Source: Flavobacterium sp. ENC (GTDB lineage Bacteria > Bacteroidota > Bacteroidia > Flavobacteriales > Flavobacteriaceae). Taken from it: 64,000 nucleotides of DNA. How positions within the stretch are numbered: the stretch's first letter is position 1; the number at the start of each line of letters is the position of its first letter. The notes under the pieces were generated by a model that saw nothing but the letters and a program-made list of their open reading frames with translations, was not told the origin of the DNA and made no database searches. Shown piece by piece: positions 26,521 through 37,500 of this stretch. A program made the translations under genes and the position numbers. The stretch spans positions 100,844 to 164,843 of the forward strand of contig NZ_JAJMOY010000008.1 of the NCBI RefSeq assembly GCF_020991415.1. The letters run 5' to 3'.

Positions 26521-26593
26521 GGGGATTAGCTCATTTGGCTAGAGTGCTTGCCTGGCAGGCAAGAGGTGACCGGTTCGAATCCGGTATTCTCCA
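26521..26593 (+). tRNA. tRNA-Ala (anticodon GGC)
   Basis: A full cloverleaf folds in 73 bases. The anticodon stem CTTGC/GCAAG encloses loop CTGGCAG with anticodon GGC, the T arm is ACCGG-TTCGAAT-CCGGT, and the D arm contains AGCTCATTTGGCTAGAG. The acceptor stem has the G3-U70 wobble pair that marks alanine tRNAs, and one U6-U67 mismatch. The discriminator is A, and CCA is not encoded. Confidence 0.95.
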
Positions 26594-26603
26594 CATCATT
26601 TAA

Positions 26604-26646
26604 AAAACCCTTGTAAAGCTAGCTTTCACAAGGGTTTTCTTTTTTC
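26604..26646 (+). terminator. Intrinsic terminator of tRNA-Ala
   Basis: An 11-bp stem (26604-26614 with 26628-26638) is followed by a T-rich run, starting 11 bases after the tRNA. Confidence 0.8.
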
Positions 26647-26663
26647 TTCCTTTTATTTACAGG

Positions 26664-26840
26664 CTATCGTTCGTTTGCCGTGTTATCCACATCCGGCTCC
26701 TCTTCTTCGTTTTTCTTAAAGTCATTATTTAAGAATGTTGTCAATTTCTTTTTTTCCTTTTGATTTTTCCTAATCATAAATACGACTAAAACAATTAAAA
26801 CGGCAGCTACAATTCCTATTATTGTCCAATTGATTTCCAT
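26664..26840 (-). CDS. Small single-span membrane protein (58 residues)
   Basis: Translating the minus strand from the ATG at 26840 gives 58 residues. It begins MEINWTIIGIVAAV and has one hydrophobic span at about 5-23. A basic stretch (RKNQKEKKK) follows, and the tail is acidic (KNEEEEPDVDNTANER). The charge layout places the tail in the cytoplasm. The coherent membrane-plus-charged-tail pattern and an isolated gene-sized position support it being real. No family is recognised. Confidence 0.6.
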   Translation of the reverse strand: MEINWTIIGIVAAVLIVLVVFMIRKNQKEKKKLTTFLNNDFKKNEEEEPDVDNTANER

Positions 26841-27107
26841 AACTTTAATTTTAGATTAAAGATAAAGTATTCTCTGTTGGTGCATATTATGATAAGGTTA
26901 AAACTATGCCTACAACCGGACTCCGATTTTTACTATCAAACATTTCACCTCTTTATCCTATCTTAATATACCGGAAAATTTAAAGTTAATTTGAAATTAT
27001 TACTTATTTAAATTAACAGGCTTTTTACTCCAAAACTGTTTATTGTGTAATATGCACACTATTTAGAAATCAAAAATTACACTATAATTGATAAATTTAA
27101 CCTAAAA

Positions 27108-27142
27108 TTGACAATTTATTAAAACTTCTATTTGTACTTTTG
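27108..27142 (+). promoter_or_regulatory. Promoter of the candidate non-coding RNA
   Basis: TACTTTTG at 27135-27142 matches TAnnTTTG exactly and is followed by C. TTG at 27108-27110 lies 24 bases upstream. No gene starts within 600 bases downstream. Confidence 0.55.
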
Positions 27143-27148
27143 CAAAAA

Positions 27149-27408
27149 AATTAGGAGGCATTGTAAGTTATTTTAATTCCTCCCTATTCATTTAAGTAAA
27201 CATAAAATTGTAATTCGTCTAAAAACATATCTGAAGTAAATCGCAAAACAATCCGGGATCTTCAAAAAATAAAATAGTATCTGTTTTCTGAATTTAAGTA
27301 TCATTTTTAAATATTTCTGAATTAGTACCCTGAAATTAAAGCATACCACATTCAAATATAAAACAAGTACCAAAGCCATAATCGATATGATTGTGGCTTT
27401 TTTATTTC
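27149..27408 (+). ncRNA. Candidate non-coding RNA of about 260 nt
   Basis: The 967-bp gap at 26841-27807 contains no credible gene on either strand. It does hold a promoter (27108-27142) followed, about 230 bases later, by an intrinsic terminator (27372-27408). Near the 5' end, ggagg at 27154-27158 can pair with cctcc about 20 bases later, a hairpin typical of structured RNA starts. I could not match it to tmRNA, RNase P or SRP RNA. A 6S-like RNA is possible but unproven. The rest of the gap, 26841-27107 and 27409-27754, shows only AT-rich sequence. Confidence 0.4.
27372..27408 (+). terminator. Intrinsic terminator of the candidate RNA
   Basis: A 12-bp stem pairs 27372-27383 with 27389-27400 around the loop gatat, with one G-T pair, followed by six T and a further T-rich tract. 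Confidence 0.8.
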
Positions 27409-27754
27409 AGTTAATTTCCATACAGCTCCCCTCATTATAAACAAAAGATAGGTTAAGACCGTTATTCTGCTATTTTCTTCTATTGAATAAAAATGCAGTC
27501 CAACTGACTTTTCAATTTCACAATCTTATAAGAATAATTTACTGCAAAATTTTCAGGTAACGCCGATCCAAAATATTTATTGTGTAAGACATCCGGAACG
27601 CAACATATTCATTATTATTGCATTACAAAAAAACACGTAAGTAAAGCATTACAATATAATGCCATTTTTTATTAATTTATTGAATTAAACACAATAAATC
27701 TCACAAGAAACTTGAAATATTTCATGATTTAACAAAAATAAAATGAGGATTTTC

Positions 27755-27782
27755 TTTGTTAAGAAAAATAAAATTATATTTT
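27755..27782 (+). promoter_or_regulatory. Probable promoter of the RHS/LRR operon
   Basis: TTTG at 27755-27758 and TATATTTT at 27775-27782 (one mismatch from TAnnTTTG) are 16 bases apart. The transcript would start near 27788, 20 bases before the GTG start codon. No further consensus promoter or terminator is obvious between the genes up to the window end. Confidence 0.5.
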
Positions 27783-27807
27783 TACCGAAAAATTAACAAG
27801 TCTTTCC

Positions 27808-28314
27808 GTGATAAAAAATAAAAGCCGTTTGTTGCTCATTTTCAATTATTTACTAATTTTCTCACTAATATTTTATATTATAATTAGTTCATTTATTTCT
27901 AAAACAAAAATTGTTTATGTCAACAACAGCGAATTATTTGATGGCTTTGTAATGACCACTGAATTAAAACGTGTTGGCGAAAAGGAATTTATAACCCGAA
28001 AAACGGCTCTTGATAATTTATATTCCAAAATACAATCACAATCTATTTCTGCATCGCAAAAAGAAGCTTTAATGGCTGAGTTTATTAAAGGAAAGGAAGA
28101 ACTTCAACAATTCAACCAGGATTTTGCTTCCAATGAATCCGCCAAAATCTGGTCCAGAATACACAGCTATACGGAAGATTTCTGCAAAGAGAACAATTAC
28201 CAGTTAATCTTAGGGTCTGAAAACAAAACGAATGTTTTATACGCAGACGAAAAACTCACTGTAACCAAAGAATTACTTACATACATAAACAAGAGATATG
28301 AAGGACTTAAATAA
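27808..28314 (+). CDS. OmpH/Skp-family periplasmic protein
   Basis: 168 residues beginning with GTG; no ATG upstream in frame would include the membrane segment. A signal anchor or signal peptide covers about 8-30. The remainder follows the OmpH/Skp pattern: a first strand KIVYVNNSELFDGF, a long helical hairpin rich in Lys, Glu and Gln (about 50-115), then a return domain NYQLILGSENKTNVLYADEKLTVT ending in ITKELL-like helix and NKRYEGL. Skp-type proteins hold unfolded outer-membrane or secreted proteins in the periplasm. Being first in an operon with several giant secreted proteins suggests a dedicated chaperone (inference). Confidence 0.75.
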   Translation: MIKNKSRLLLIFNYLLIFSLIFYIIISSFISKTKIVYVNNSELFDGFVMTTELKRVGEKEFITRKTALDNLYSKIQSQSISASQKEALMAEFIKGKEELQQFNQDFASNESAKIWSRIHSYTEDFCKENNYQLILGSENKTNVLYADEKLTVTKELLTYINKRYEGLK

Positions 28315-28900
28315 GTTGTTTTGTATCCTTTTCGTTTTTTTATGTATTTCCTGCAAAAAAGAGACTAAGGAAGATACGAGAGAATCAGAAATCCGCGATC
28401 GCTATTTTAACTTAGAAAAAATAGGGTGGAAATCCCGTGCCTACACCCAGAAGGTAGATGATATCGGTTTCATCGCAACCGAAGTACCTATTCAATATTA
28501 CCTGCTAAAAGATCTCGGAACCGAAAACCTGATTTCGGTAGACTCCCTGTATGAAGCAAACAAAAGAGAACGTATTATAGAATTTACTTTTCAGCAGGAC
28601 GAAGAGAAAGATTTACTTGAAAAACAATTTACCGGGATAGATTACACCGATGCGGTAAAATATATGTCTTTCGGACTTGACAAGGATTTTTACGTCGTGA
28701 CTTCAAAAAAAGATACCATTGCCTGTTCGGGGGTTACTTACGAACGCAATTACAAAATAGCGCCTTATCAAAAAGTTTTACTGTTTTTTTCCGGGATTGA
28801 TCCCAACGAAAAAATACAGCTGATCTACGAAGATTATCTTTTTAGAAAAGGAACATTAAAATTTCAATTTAAAGACACCTATACTCAAATAGCCTTATGA
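28298..28900 (+). CDS. Lipoprotein of unknown function
   Basis: 200 residues. The N-terminus is a lipoprotein signal (CILFVFLCISC, modified Cys at 19) followed by Lys/Glu/Asp-rich residues. The mature part is beta-rich, with no recognised family; a readable segment is IEFTFQQDEEKDLLEKQF. It overlaps the OmpH-like gene by 17 bp and the large shell gene by 4 bp (ATGA), so the three are translationally coupled. A periplasmic or outer-membrane accessory role for the shell protein is likely (inference). Confidence 0.7.
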   Translation: MKDLNKLFCILFVFLCISCKKETKEDTRESEIRDRYFNLEKIGWKSRAYTQKVDDIGFIATEVPIQYYLLKDLGTENLISVDSLYEANKRERIIEFTFQQDEEKDLLEKQFTGIDYTDAVKYMSFGLDKDFYVVTSKKDTIACSGVTYERNYKIAPYQKVLLFFSGIDPNEKIQLIYEDYLFRKGTLKFQFKDTYTQIAL

Positions 28901-31900
28901 TTCAGCCAAAAATTAATAAGTTTAAAAAAACCCTTGCTATTTATTTAGCAATGATGATTCTTTTGGAAACAATTCAACCGATGCAGATTTATGCATTGAC
29001 CGGAGGTCCTTCACAACCGGAATTTGAGTCCTTTACTCCTATCGGAACTTCGGATATGGTTGATTTGTCAAGCGGGGACTTCAATTACAACATTCCTATT
29101 ATGGATGTGGGCGGATACCCAATCAACTTAGCCTATAATTCAGGTGTAGGAATGGACCAGGAAGCTTCATGGGTAGGTTTAGGCTGGGATCTTAACGTGG
29201 GACAGATTTCAAGACAGCTGCGTGGTCTTCCGGATGATTTTAACGGAGATGAAATGACCTATGAAAACAGCATGAAGCCCAACGTAACAGTAGGTTCCAA
29301 CTATAATATATTTTTTGCCGCCTTTGGGGTTAATGAAGCCAAGGCAAGCGTTGGAATGGCGATTAAATATAATAATTATGACGGATTCGGAGCTACTGCC
29401 AGTGGTGGTATGAGCGTTCAGATTGCGGATAACCTAAGAGTCGGAATGGATTTACAATCCTCTGCTTCTGAAGGCGTTTCTGTATCTCCAAGTATTACTC
29501 TTGACAATAAAGACAAAAACAATACAACACAAGACAACATATTAACCGGAAGTCTTGGTGTTACTTACAATAGCAGAAAAGGGGTTGAAGGCATGACGCT
29601 GTCAGCCACCCGAAAGCGAAATGAAGCGAGGATCGTAAGGACAGCAAAAGGGAACTACGAACAAGGTTATTCATCATTTGGCACTGGAGGTGCTATCTCT
29701 TTTATTGATGCTTCTTACACTCCAACAAAAAGAGTGGGTATGGTTTCGACCAATTTCATGTTCAATTTTAATTTAGAAGGAGAAATCTGGGGTATTGAGC
29801 CCGGAATGAAATTTACGGGATACAGAACGAGTCAGGGAATCAAAAATTCCGAAAAATATAAAACGGAGAAGGCATACGGTTACGAGAATACCTATAATGC
29901 TGCCACTTCCGACATTTTAGATTTCAACAGAGAAAAAGACAGAACCTTTAATAAAAATACAACTTCGTTACCGATTACTAACAATACCTATGACATCTAC
30001 AACATTCAGGGTCAGGGTATATCGGGAATGTACCGTCCTTACAAATCACAGGTAGGTTATGTATATGATAATGAAACCAATGACGATAGTGCCGGAGGAA
30101 CACTTGGTTTGGAGTTCGGTACAGGTGGCGGTTTTCACTGGGGGTTTGACGCTGTCGCTACAAGAGGAAATAGCAGCTCGGCAGTGTGGAAAACATTAAA
30201 TCCTGCTCTGAACCGATTTAAAGAGAAAAAAGACGGCAACAGACCCGATTACGAAAAAGTATTTTTCAAAAATATTGGTGGTGCACATGTAGACAAAGAG
30301 TTAGATTTATTCAGCACCCAAATGGGAGGCTATGATGCTGTAAAATTTGGATTAGAAGGTAGTAAATTTTCAAGACGTACTAACGTTAACTATTCAAAAA
30401 ACAGTGGAACGATTGCCAATACAGGAATTCTTAAAAGAGAATCTTCCCGTTTGTCCAGAAACCAGTCGATTCAAAAATTAACCAAACTTGAAGCCAAAAG
30501 ATTTGGTTCAAAACTTCAGGCAAACGAATATGCCAGAGATCATCATACTGCCGAGGTAAGAATTACCAAAGAAGGTGGGGAACGCTATATCTATGGTAAA
30601 ACCGCCTATAACGTCATTAAAAAAGAAGTAACATTTGATGTTAGTAACTCCAGCAACCCTAACGAAAAAGTTAAATTTGATAAAGGTCTGGTAGAATACA
30701 ATCCGGGGGTTGATAATTCTGCCAAAAACAAAAAAGACGGGGACCAGTACTTCAACAGGGTAACTACTCCTGCTTATGCACACTCCTACTTATTAACTTC
30801 GGTATTGTCACCGGATTATCAGGATTTAAAAAATGACGGTCCAACAGATGACGATTTAGGAAACTACACCAAGTTTGAGTACGAAAACAAAACTCCGGAC
30901 AAAGACAATCTATACAAATGGAGAGTTCCGTTTATAAAAAATCACGCCAATTACGACGAAGGTTTACGTTCCAGCAGGAAAGACAACAAAGGAAATTATC
31001 AGTACGGGGAAAAAGAACTGATTTACATTAAAAAAATTGTAACCAAAACCCACGTGGCTATTTTTCACCTTTCCGTGAGAAACGATGCCTATGGGGTTGA
31101 GGGTGAAAATGGCGGCCTGAGCGATAAATCTAAAATGTATAAATTAGATAAAATCTCACTATACTCCAAACCGGAATATTTAGCTTCTGGAGACGAAGCG
31201 ACTCCGATAAAAGAAGCCAACTTTGAATACAACTACAGTTTGTGTCCGGGTATTGACAACAGTATTACCAAAGAAGGAAAACTAACGTTAAGCAAAGTCT
31301 ATTTTACCTATAAAAATTCTAATATGGGTAAATTCACTCCGTATGTGTTTACCTATGGTTTTAACCCTGCATATGACATGAAAGCCTATGACGTATGGGG
31401 GAATTACAAACTTCCGCAAGACAAACTGGGTCCTGATACAACATCTAATCTTTCTAATGCCGAGTATCCTTTTGTGGATCAAAGTAACAGGGAGACTGCA
31501 GACCAATATGCTGCGGCCTGGCTTTTAAAATCAATTCACCTGCCATCCGGTGGTGAAATGGAATTAAAATACGAGTCAGATGATTACAGTTCGGTACAAA
31601 ACAAGGACGTCATGCAAATGTTTAAAGTGGTAGGAAGCGGTCCTAAAACAGGACTTACTGCATCGAACATTTCTAATAAAATTGAAAAGAGAGATCTTGG
31701 CGAATGTATTTATGTGGAACTAGATCATAAAATAGATGATAAACTGGCTATCAATGATCCGCAAATTGCTAAGATCTTTTATGATAAATATATAAGAAAT
31801 CTGGGGGAAGCCGCTAATCCACTTTATTTCAGGTTCCTCTTAAACATGGTCAATCCGAATCCACTACCGGGAATTGACGGAACTGATAAATACGATTATG

Positions 31901-34500
31901 TAACGGGATATGTCAATATTTCGAAAAAATCAGCCGCTACCGATTATGGCTTTCTGGAAGTAAACGGAAAACAATACGTAGCCATTCCGGTGGATTATGT
32001 TGGAAAAGGAGACGGTTTTAATGCAAAATCCGAAGTAAACCCAATCACAAAAGCGGGATGGAATTTCGGAAGACAGCATCTGAACCGATTGGTTTACAGC
32101 ATGAATAACGAAGAAGACACCACCGACCTGAAAAGTATTGTGATGGAACTCATCGGCTACATACCGACGCTTCTTGATATTTTTAAAAGTCCAAATGCAA
32201 AATTGGAACAAAACGGTATTGCCTCAAAATTTGTAACCGATAAATCATGGATCCGTTTATTTCAGCCGGAATCCAGAAAAATTGGTGGCGGCAGCAGAGT
32301 GCATGATATCAGGATCAATGACCAGTGGAATGTCATGACTAATAATCCAACCAAAGAGATTTACCAGCAATCGTATGGTCAGATCTATTCTTATGATACC
32401 GAAAACGGAAAATCTTCAGGAGTGGCTACTTACGAACCATTAGGTTGTAAAGAGAACCCATTTGTGAAACCCTTTTACGACGAAAAGAAAAGAGAATTAT
32501 TACTGGGACCTGACAGCAGTAATTATGTGGAAGAGCCTTTCGGGGAATCTTTCTTCCCTTCTCCTAAAATAACCTACAGCAGGGTAACCGTTACCAATCT
32601 GCCAAGAGACAAACAAAATGCCTCTAATGAAATTACCAGTATCGTAAAAAAACACGCTACCGGATCTGTGGTAACAGAATTTTATACGTCTAAAGATTAT
32701 CCGACTATTACGGATCGTACGACCTTATCGTCTAATTATGATAAATCATCAGCTCTGGCGAGCATTCTTAACCTGAGTGTGAAAGATCATATTACTTTAT
32801 CTCAGGGATTTGCTGTTCACACCAATGATATGGATGGTAAGATGAAAAACCAGCGGGTATATGCAGAAGGTCAGACTGATTTTATTTCGGGAGTTGATTA
32901 CAAATACAAAACCTTACCAACTAGCAAAACACGCCGCAACAGTTTAGGAAAGCTGGACAATACGGTTCAGACCATTGATTCAAAAGGAGTCATCAGTGAT
33001 AAATTAGTTGGTGTCGATTATGACGTCATCAATGACTTCAGAGAAAGCAAATCCGTTACCGAAACTGCGGGTGTTCATTTTAATACTGCAGGTCTTCCAT
33101 TGTTTTTGGTTTTAGTTATTGTAGCGGTTCCGTTGCCAAGTTACTCGAAACACGAAAGTATAATAAGGACAGCAGTAACGACTAAAGTAATTCACACAAC
33201 GGCACTTCTTTCAGAAAAAATAGCCTATGACCTTGGTTCAAAAGTATCCACAAAAAACCTGGCCTGGGATGCAGAAACCGGAGATTTGTTACTGACTGAA
33301 ACGGTCAATGAATACAATGATAAATATTTCAGTTTGAATTTCCCTGCTTACTGGGCATATGCCGGAATGAGTCAGGCCTCTAAAAATATTGGTTTGGAAT
33401 GGGATATCACGGCAACAGGCGGTAAATACCAACTGAACGGAACGCATCTTGAATCTGATTATCTGATTGATGGTGACGAATTATGGTTAACAGGTTTAGC
33501 ACCGGATAAAAAAACCAAAACATTAATGAAAGCCTGGGCAGTACATGTGACCGACAGTAACTTCAAACTGATTGATGACAAAGGATTGCTGATCAAACCG
33601 GAAGTAATCAATACGGCCAAAATGAAGGTAATCCGTTCCGGATACAGAAACATGCAAATGGCTTCTATGGCAAGTGTAACATCTATGACAAATCCGCTAT
33701 ACGATTATGATGCGAATAATACCATCGTAAAAGTAAAAGGAAACATCGGTGAAAATCCGTATATGTCTACGACTGCCGTTAACAGAATCGTCAATGCTTC
33801 TGCGGTACAATACAATGACAAATGGCCTTCTCAGTGTGAATGTGATTTACCAAAAATGACTTTTGCCACTAATGGTGAACTGACCTTTGAATACGAGAAG
33901 GAAAACAATACAGCTGAGGAAGATGATATCTTAAAAAGATCATTCAACCCTTACCTGTATAATATTCTAGGAAACTGGAGAGCCAATAAATCGTATGCCT
34001 ACCTAACCGGTAGAAATTATACCATCGATCCGACTCCGCGTAAAACAGGATTCTTCAATGATTTCTTCCCGTTCTATGTATTTGATACAACTAAAAATAC
34101 CTGGGGAAAAACGGCTGCCAATTATGACCGATGGACTTTTGCATCAGAGGTAACGCAGTACAACCCTGCCGGACAGGAAGTAGAAAATAAAGATGCCTTA
34201 AAACGTTATTCTTCAGCTTTGTACGGATACAACAATCGTTTCCCGGTTGCTGTGGCTTCAAACACGAAGTATACCGAACTGGCTTCCGATGGTTTTGAGG
34301 ATTATGACTTATCAAACTGTGGAAATGCTTCGCACTTTGATTTCCAGGCACAACTGAAAGTTAACGATGTTTCTGTTTCGGACAAACAATCCCACACCGG
34401 AAGAAAAAGTTTAAAAATAGCACCAAGTAAAAAAGCAATTATAAAAAAACAGGTTGTTTCATGTAGTACGCCTACACCTGCTGTAACCGCTAAAAAATAA
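28897..34500 (+). CDS. TcB/SpvB-like RHS-associated shell protein
   Basis: 1867 residues. A signal peptide spans about 1-33. The mature start (PEFESFTPIGTSDMVDLSSG, about 40-60) and the SpvB-like motif YNSGVGMDQEASWVGLGW with ISRQLRGLP (about 80-108) are hallmarks of the large Bacteroidetes proteins encoded with RHS proteins. HLPSGGEMELKYESDDYSS near 880 is another conserved segment of these. By analogy with TcB of Tc toxins it would form half of a hollow beta-shell. The C-terminus stops soon after SHTGRKSLKIAPSK (about 1832) with a short tail ending TAKK. The usual C-terminal part containing DDIRIHP and FVYDP is absent here but present at the end of the fifth LRR gene. It shares one base with the next gene. 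Confidence 0.8.
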   Translation: MIQPKINKFKKTLAIYLAMMILLETIQPMQIYALTGGPSQPEFESFTPIGTSDMVDLSSGDFNYNIPIMDVGGYPINLAYNSGVGMDQEASWVGLGWDLNVGQISRQLRGLPDDFNGDEMTYENSMKPNVTVGSNYNIFFAAFGVNEAKASVGMAIKYNNYDGFGATASGGMSVQIADNLRVGMDLQSSASEGVSVSPSITLDNKDKNNTTQDNILTGSLGVTYNSRKGVEGMTLSATRKRNEARIVRTAKGNYEQGYSSFGTGGAISFIDASYTPTKRVGMVSTNFMFNFNLEGEIWGIEPGMKFTGYRTSQGIKNSEKYKTEKAYGYENTYNAATSDILDFNREKDRTFNKNTTSLPITNNTYDIYNIQGQGISGMYRPYKSQVGYVYDNETNDDSAGGTLGLEFGTGGGFHWGFDAVATRGNSSSAVWKTLNPALNRFKEKKDGNRPDYEKVFFKNIGGAHVDKELDLFSTQMGGYDAVKFGLEGSKFSRRTNVNYSKNSGTIANTGILKRESSRLSRNQSIQKLTKLEAKRFGSKLQANEYARDHHTAEVRITKEGGERYIYGKTAYNVIKKEVTFDVSNSSNPNEKVKFDKGLVEYNPGVDNSAKNKKDGDQYFNRVTTPAYAHSYLLTSVLSPDYQDLKNDGPTDDDLGNYTKFEYENKTPDKDNLYKWRVPFIKNHANYDEGLRSSRKDNKGNYQYGEKELIYIKKIVTKTHVAIFHLSVRNDAYGVEGENGGLSDKSKMYKLDKISLYSKPEYLASGDEATPIKEANFEYNYSLCPGIDNSITKEGKLTLSKVYFTYKNSNMGKFTPYVFTYGFNPAYDMKAYDVWGNYKLPQDKLGPDTTSNLSNAEYPFVDQSNRETADQYAAAWLLKSIHLPSGGEMELKYESDDYSSVQNKDVMQMFKVVGSGPKTGLTASNISNKIEKRDLGECIYVELDHKIDDKLAINDPQIAKIFYDKYIRNLGEAANPLYFRFLLNMVNPNPLPGIDGTDKYDYVTGYVNISKKSAATDYGFLEVNGKQYVAIPVDYVGKGDGFNAKSEVNPITKAGWNFGRQHLNRLVYSMNNEEDTTDLKSIVMELIGYIPTLLDIFKSPNAKLEQNGIASKFVTDKSWIRLFQPESRKIGGGSRVHDIRINDQWNVMTNNPTKEIYQQSYGQIYSYDTENGKSSGVATYEPLGCKENPFVKPFYDEKKRELLLGPDSSNYVEEPFGESFFPSPKITYSRVTVTNLPRDKQNASNEITSIVKKHATGSVVTEFYTSKDYPTITDRTTLSSNYDKSSALASILNLSVKDHITLSQGFAVHTNDMDGKMKNQRVYAEGQTDFISGVDYKYKTLPTSKTRRNSLGKLDNTVQTIDSKGVISDKLVGVDYDVINDFRESKSVTETAGVHFNTAGLPLFLVLVIVAVPLPSYSKHESIIRTAVTTKVIHTTALLSEKIAYDLGSKVSTKNLAWDAETGDLLLTETVNEYNDKYFSLNFPAYWAYAGMSQASKNIGLEWDITATGGKYQLNGTHLESDYLIDGDELWLTGLAPDKKTKTLMKAWAVHVTDSNFKLIDDKGLLIKPEVINTAKMKVIRSGYRNMQMASMASVTSMTNPLYDYDANNTIVKVKGNIGENPYMSTTAVNRIVNASAVQYNDKWPSQCECDLPKMTFATNGELTFEYEKENNTAEEDDILKRSFNPYLYNILGNWRANKSYAYLTGRNYTIDPTPRKTGFFNDFFPFYVFDTTKNTWGKTAANYDRWTFASEVTQYNPAGQEVENKDALKRYSSALYGYNNRFPVAVASNTKYTELASDGFEDYDLSNCGNASHFDFQAQLKVNDVSVSDKQSHTGRKSLKIAPSKKAIIKKQVVSCSTPTPAVTAKK

Positions 34501-37500
34501 TGAAGAGCCAGATGAAATTAAAATATACATTAGTTTTTACTATAATTAGTTTTTTTATTACGATAGCGGGGTTTGCTCAGCAGTATAGTGATGAGGAGAT
34601 TGGGTTTGATGTCCAAACATCTAAGGCTTCTTTAAAAGAATATTCATTGACAGATCAACAATTGGAAAGCGAAATTATTTTCATGCGAGATATGCAAACT
34701 CGTCAATATGTAGAAATGAAGAAAACGGAAAATGCTATCTTAGAAAAAATAAAAACCCAAATACAACAAAAAAACAATACAAATCGATCGGTTGCAGTAA
34801 CTGATATTCCTCAGAGTGAAAAAGATGCTTTATTAGCTTTCTACAATAGTACGGGAGGCGACAATTGGCTATATAAAAAAGGTTGGGATTTCTCTACACC
34901 TGTAACATCGTGGAATAATCTTACTCAGACTGGATGGTATGGAATTACAATTGGTGCTAATGGCAATGTAATCTCATTAGCGATAGGAGCTAACGGATTA
35001 GTAGGAACAATACCTCCAGAAATTGGACAACTAACTCAACTAACTATGTTAGCTATAAGCGGTAATAAATTGTTAACAGGTAGTATTCCTCATCAAATTG
35101 GACAATTGTCACAACTTACAAACTTATATATATCTAATAACCTGATAGATGAAGTACCCGCAGAAATAGGGCAATTATCCGAACTTACTTCATTAACAAT
35201 ATCTAGTAATGAAATAACTAGTATTCCAATAGAAATAACACAATTAAAGAAGCTCAAAAGGTTAGACCTAAGTCGTAACAAACTATTGGCTATACCGAAG
35301 GAAATTGGTCAGCTTACTGAACTAAATGAGTTACTAATGAATAGTAATCTCATAAAAAGTACAATACCAAATGAAATAGGTTTTTTAAAAAAACTAACAT
35401 TTTTAAATTTAAATGGAAATAGTCTCACAGGATCAATACCGTCAGAAATCGGTCAATTAACAGAACTAAATATGTTAGCTTTAGATTTCAACAGACTTAC
35501 AGGAAGTATACCTAATGAAATAACTCTATTAACCAAACTTACCTATCTGGGATGTTCAAATAATATTATAACAGGTCCATTACCAATTGAAATAGGGAAA
35601 CTGACTAAACTGCAACAACTAGTTTTATATAATAATCGTATACAAGGTATAATTCCTAATCAATTATTTCAGTTAACTGATCTCAGAGTACTTCAACTAA
35701 GTTGTAATTCATTTACCGGTACCATATCTCCACTGATAGGAAATTTATCAAAACTTTACACCTTAAGTTTTGATTGCAATAATTTCGAAGGAACATTACC
35801 AATCGAAATTAATTCATTAAAGGAACTTACTACATTAACTTTTGCAATTAATAAATTAGAAGGAGATTTACCCGATGTAAGAAATTTTAAGTTGCTAAAA
35901 GATTATCAATTTAGAGAAAACAAATTTCGCTTTATAGATTTCGAAACACAGTATTCTGTATTAAAAACACAAATCCGCATTTTTGAGTATAGCCCTCAGG
36001 CGAAAACAGATTCTAAAAAAACGTTTAATGTTCCCTCCGGGACTTCTATAACGCTGAAAATGTGTGAGGACAATAGATTTACTTCTACAGACACTTTTCA
36101 ATGGTATAAAGGAATATCTCCAAATGGTCAGTTAATTCAAAATGCTACTGCCAGAGAATACACAATTAACAACATAACTAGCTCAGATACAAACACATAT
36201 TATTGTTTGTCTAAAAATTCAGAAATAACAAACCCGGAGATTGTTAGGCAAAATCTTATCTTAGAACGAGAAGCAATTACATTAAATGTCATTAATTGCA
36301 CTCCAGTTACAGGAACCCTAAATCCAACTACTCAGAATACATTTACAAACACAGATATTAATTTCTCTTTAGCTACTACGGCAACAGGATTAACTTATGA
36401 ATGGACTTTTCAAAACGTAAGTAATTCTACCACTTTTACATCAAGTTCAGCTACTTATTCTTATGCTACTCCCGGAAGCTACAACGTTACTTTGGTAGTC
36501 ACGGATAGTAATGGATGTAAAACTACTTTTACTAAAATTATGGAAGTTGCGGCAAAACCGGCTTGCGTTGCTATTGTTGGAGAAATCAAGACTTCCAGTG
36601 AAAAAATTATTCCAAATCAAAATGTCACATTTTCGTTTGAAACAGCCGCGACAAATTTTACGTACAATTGGATTTTCTACAATCAGGCTTTTGTTGAAAT
36701 TGGCCGTGCAGCAACAAGCACAGCAAGCAGGTCTTATAATGCTCCCGGTGACTATTTAGTCGCTTTAGAACTTGTAGATCAAAATGGCTGCAAAACCTAT
36801 AAAGGTTTAACTGTTAAAGTTGTTGCAGATTGTCCCCTGATAGAAGGAACAATAAAAGTAAATACGGAACACCCGACTTTATATACAACTGCCATTTTCA
36901 CATTTGAAACTACAGCTACCAATTTAACGTATATCTGGACTGTTAAAATCCCAGAAAATGGTGGATATTACAACTATGAGCAAGGAGGTAATCCTTTTCA
37001 GCTTTATCTTCAGTACGGAGCTGGTGATTATAAGATAATGCTTGAAGTGAAGGATGCTAATGAGTGTATCACAAAATTCGAAAAGATAATTACAGTAGCA
37101 TTTGACTGTACTACCGTAAGGAGAGATGGTACTATGCAGAATGTAAACAAACATTCATACGGTTTTAATCCTCTGGTTTTAATAAATGTGCCAAATACTT
37201 TTACCTTTTATCCTCCTGTTGATGAAAGTGAAACTGGCCTATGGACCATAAAAAATCTTAACGGTGATGTGATTAGTTCTTCAACAACAACAGAATTTAT
37301 AACTACACCTACAGTAGCAGGAGATTATAAACTAAACTATACAATTACAAACAGTTATGGTTGTAAAACCAATTTCAGTAATGACATAAAAGTAGTGGAC
37401 ATCTGTGGCTACACCGACGAAGAACGTTACGGAACCATTAATTTTGTTAATGAATACAGTAACGGAGCTGCTTTTATCGATATTAATCAGACCAAAAATT

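Noticed and set aside
27188..27379. 63-residue minus-strand ORF in the intergenic gap
   Set aside because: It is a string of hydrophobic and basic residues from AT-rich DNA with no promoter or family sign, and it lies opposite the candidate RNA and its terminator.
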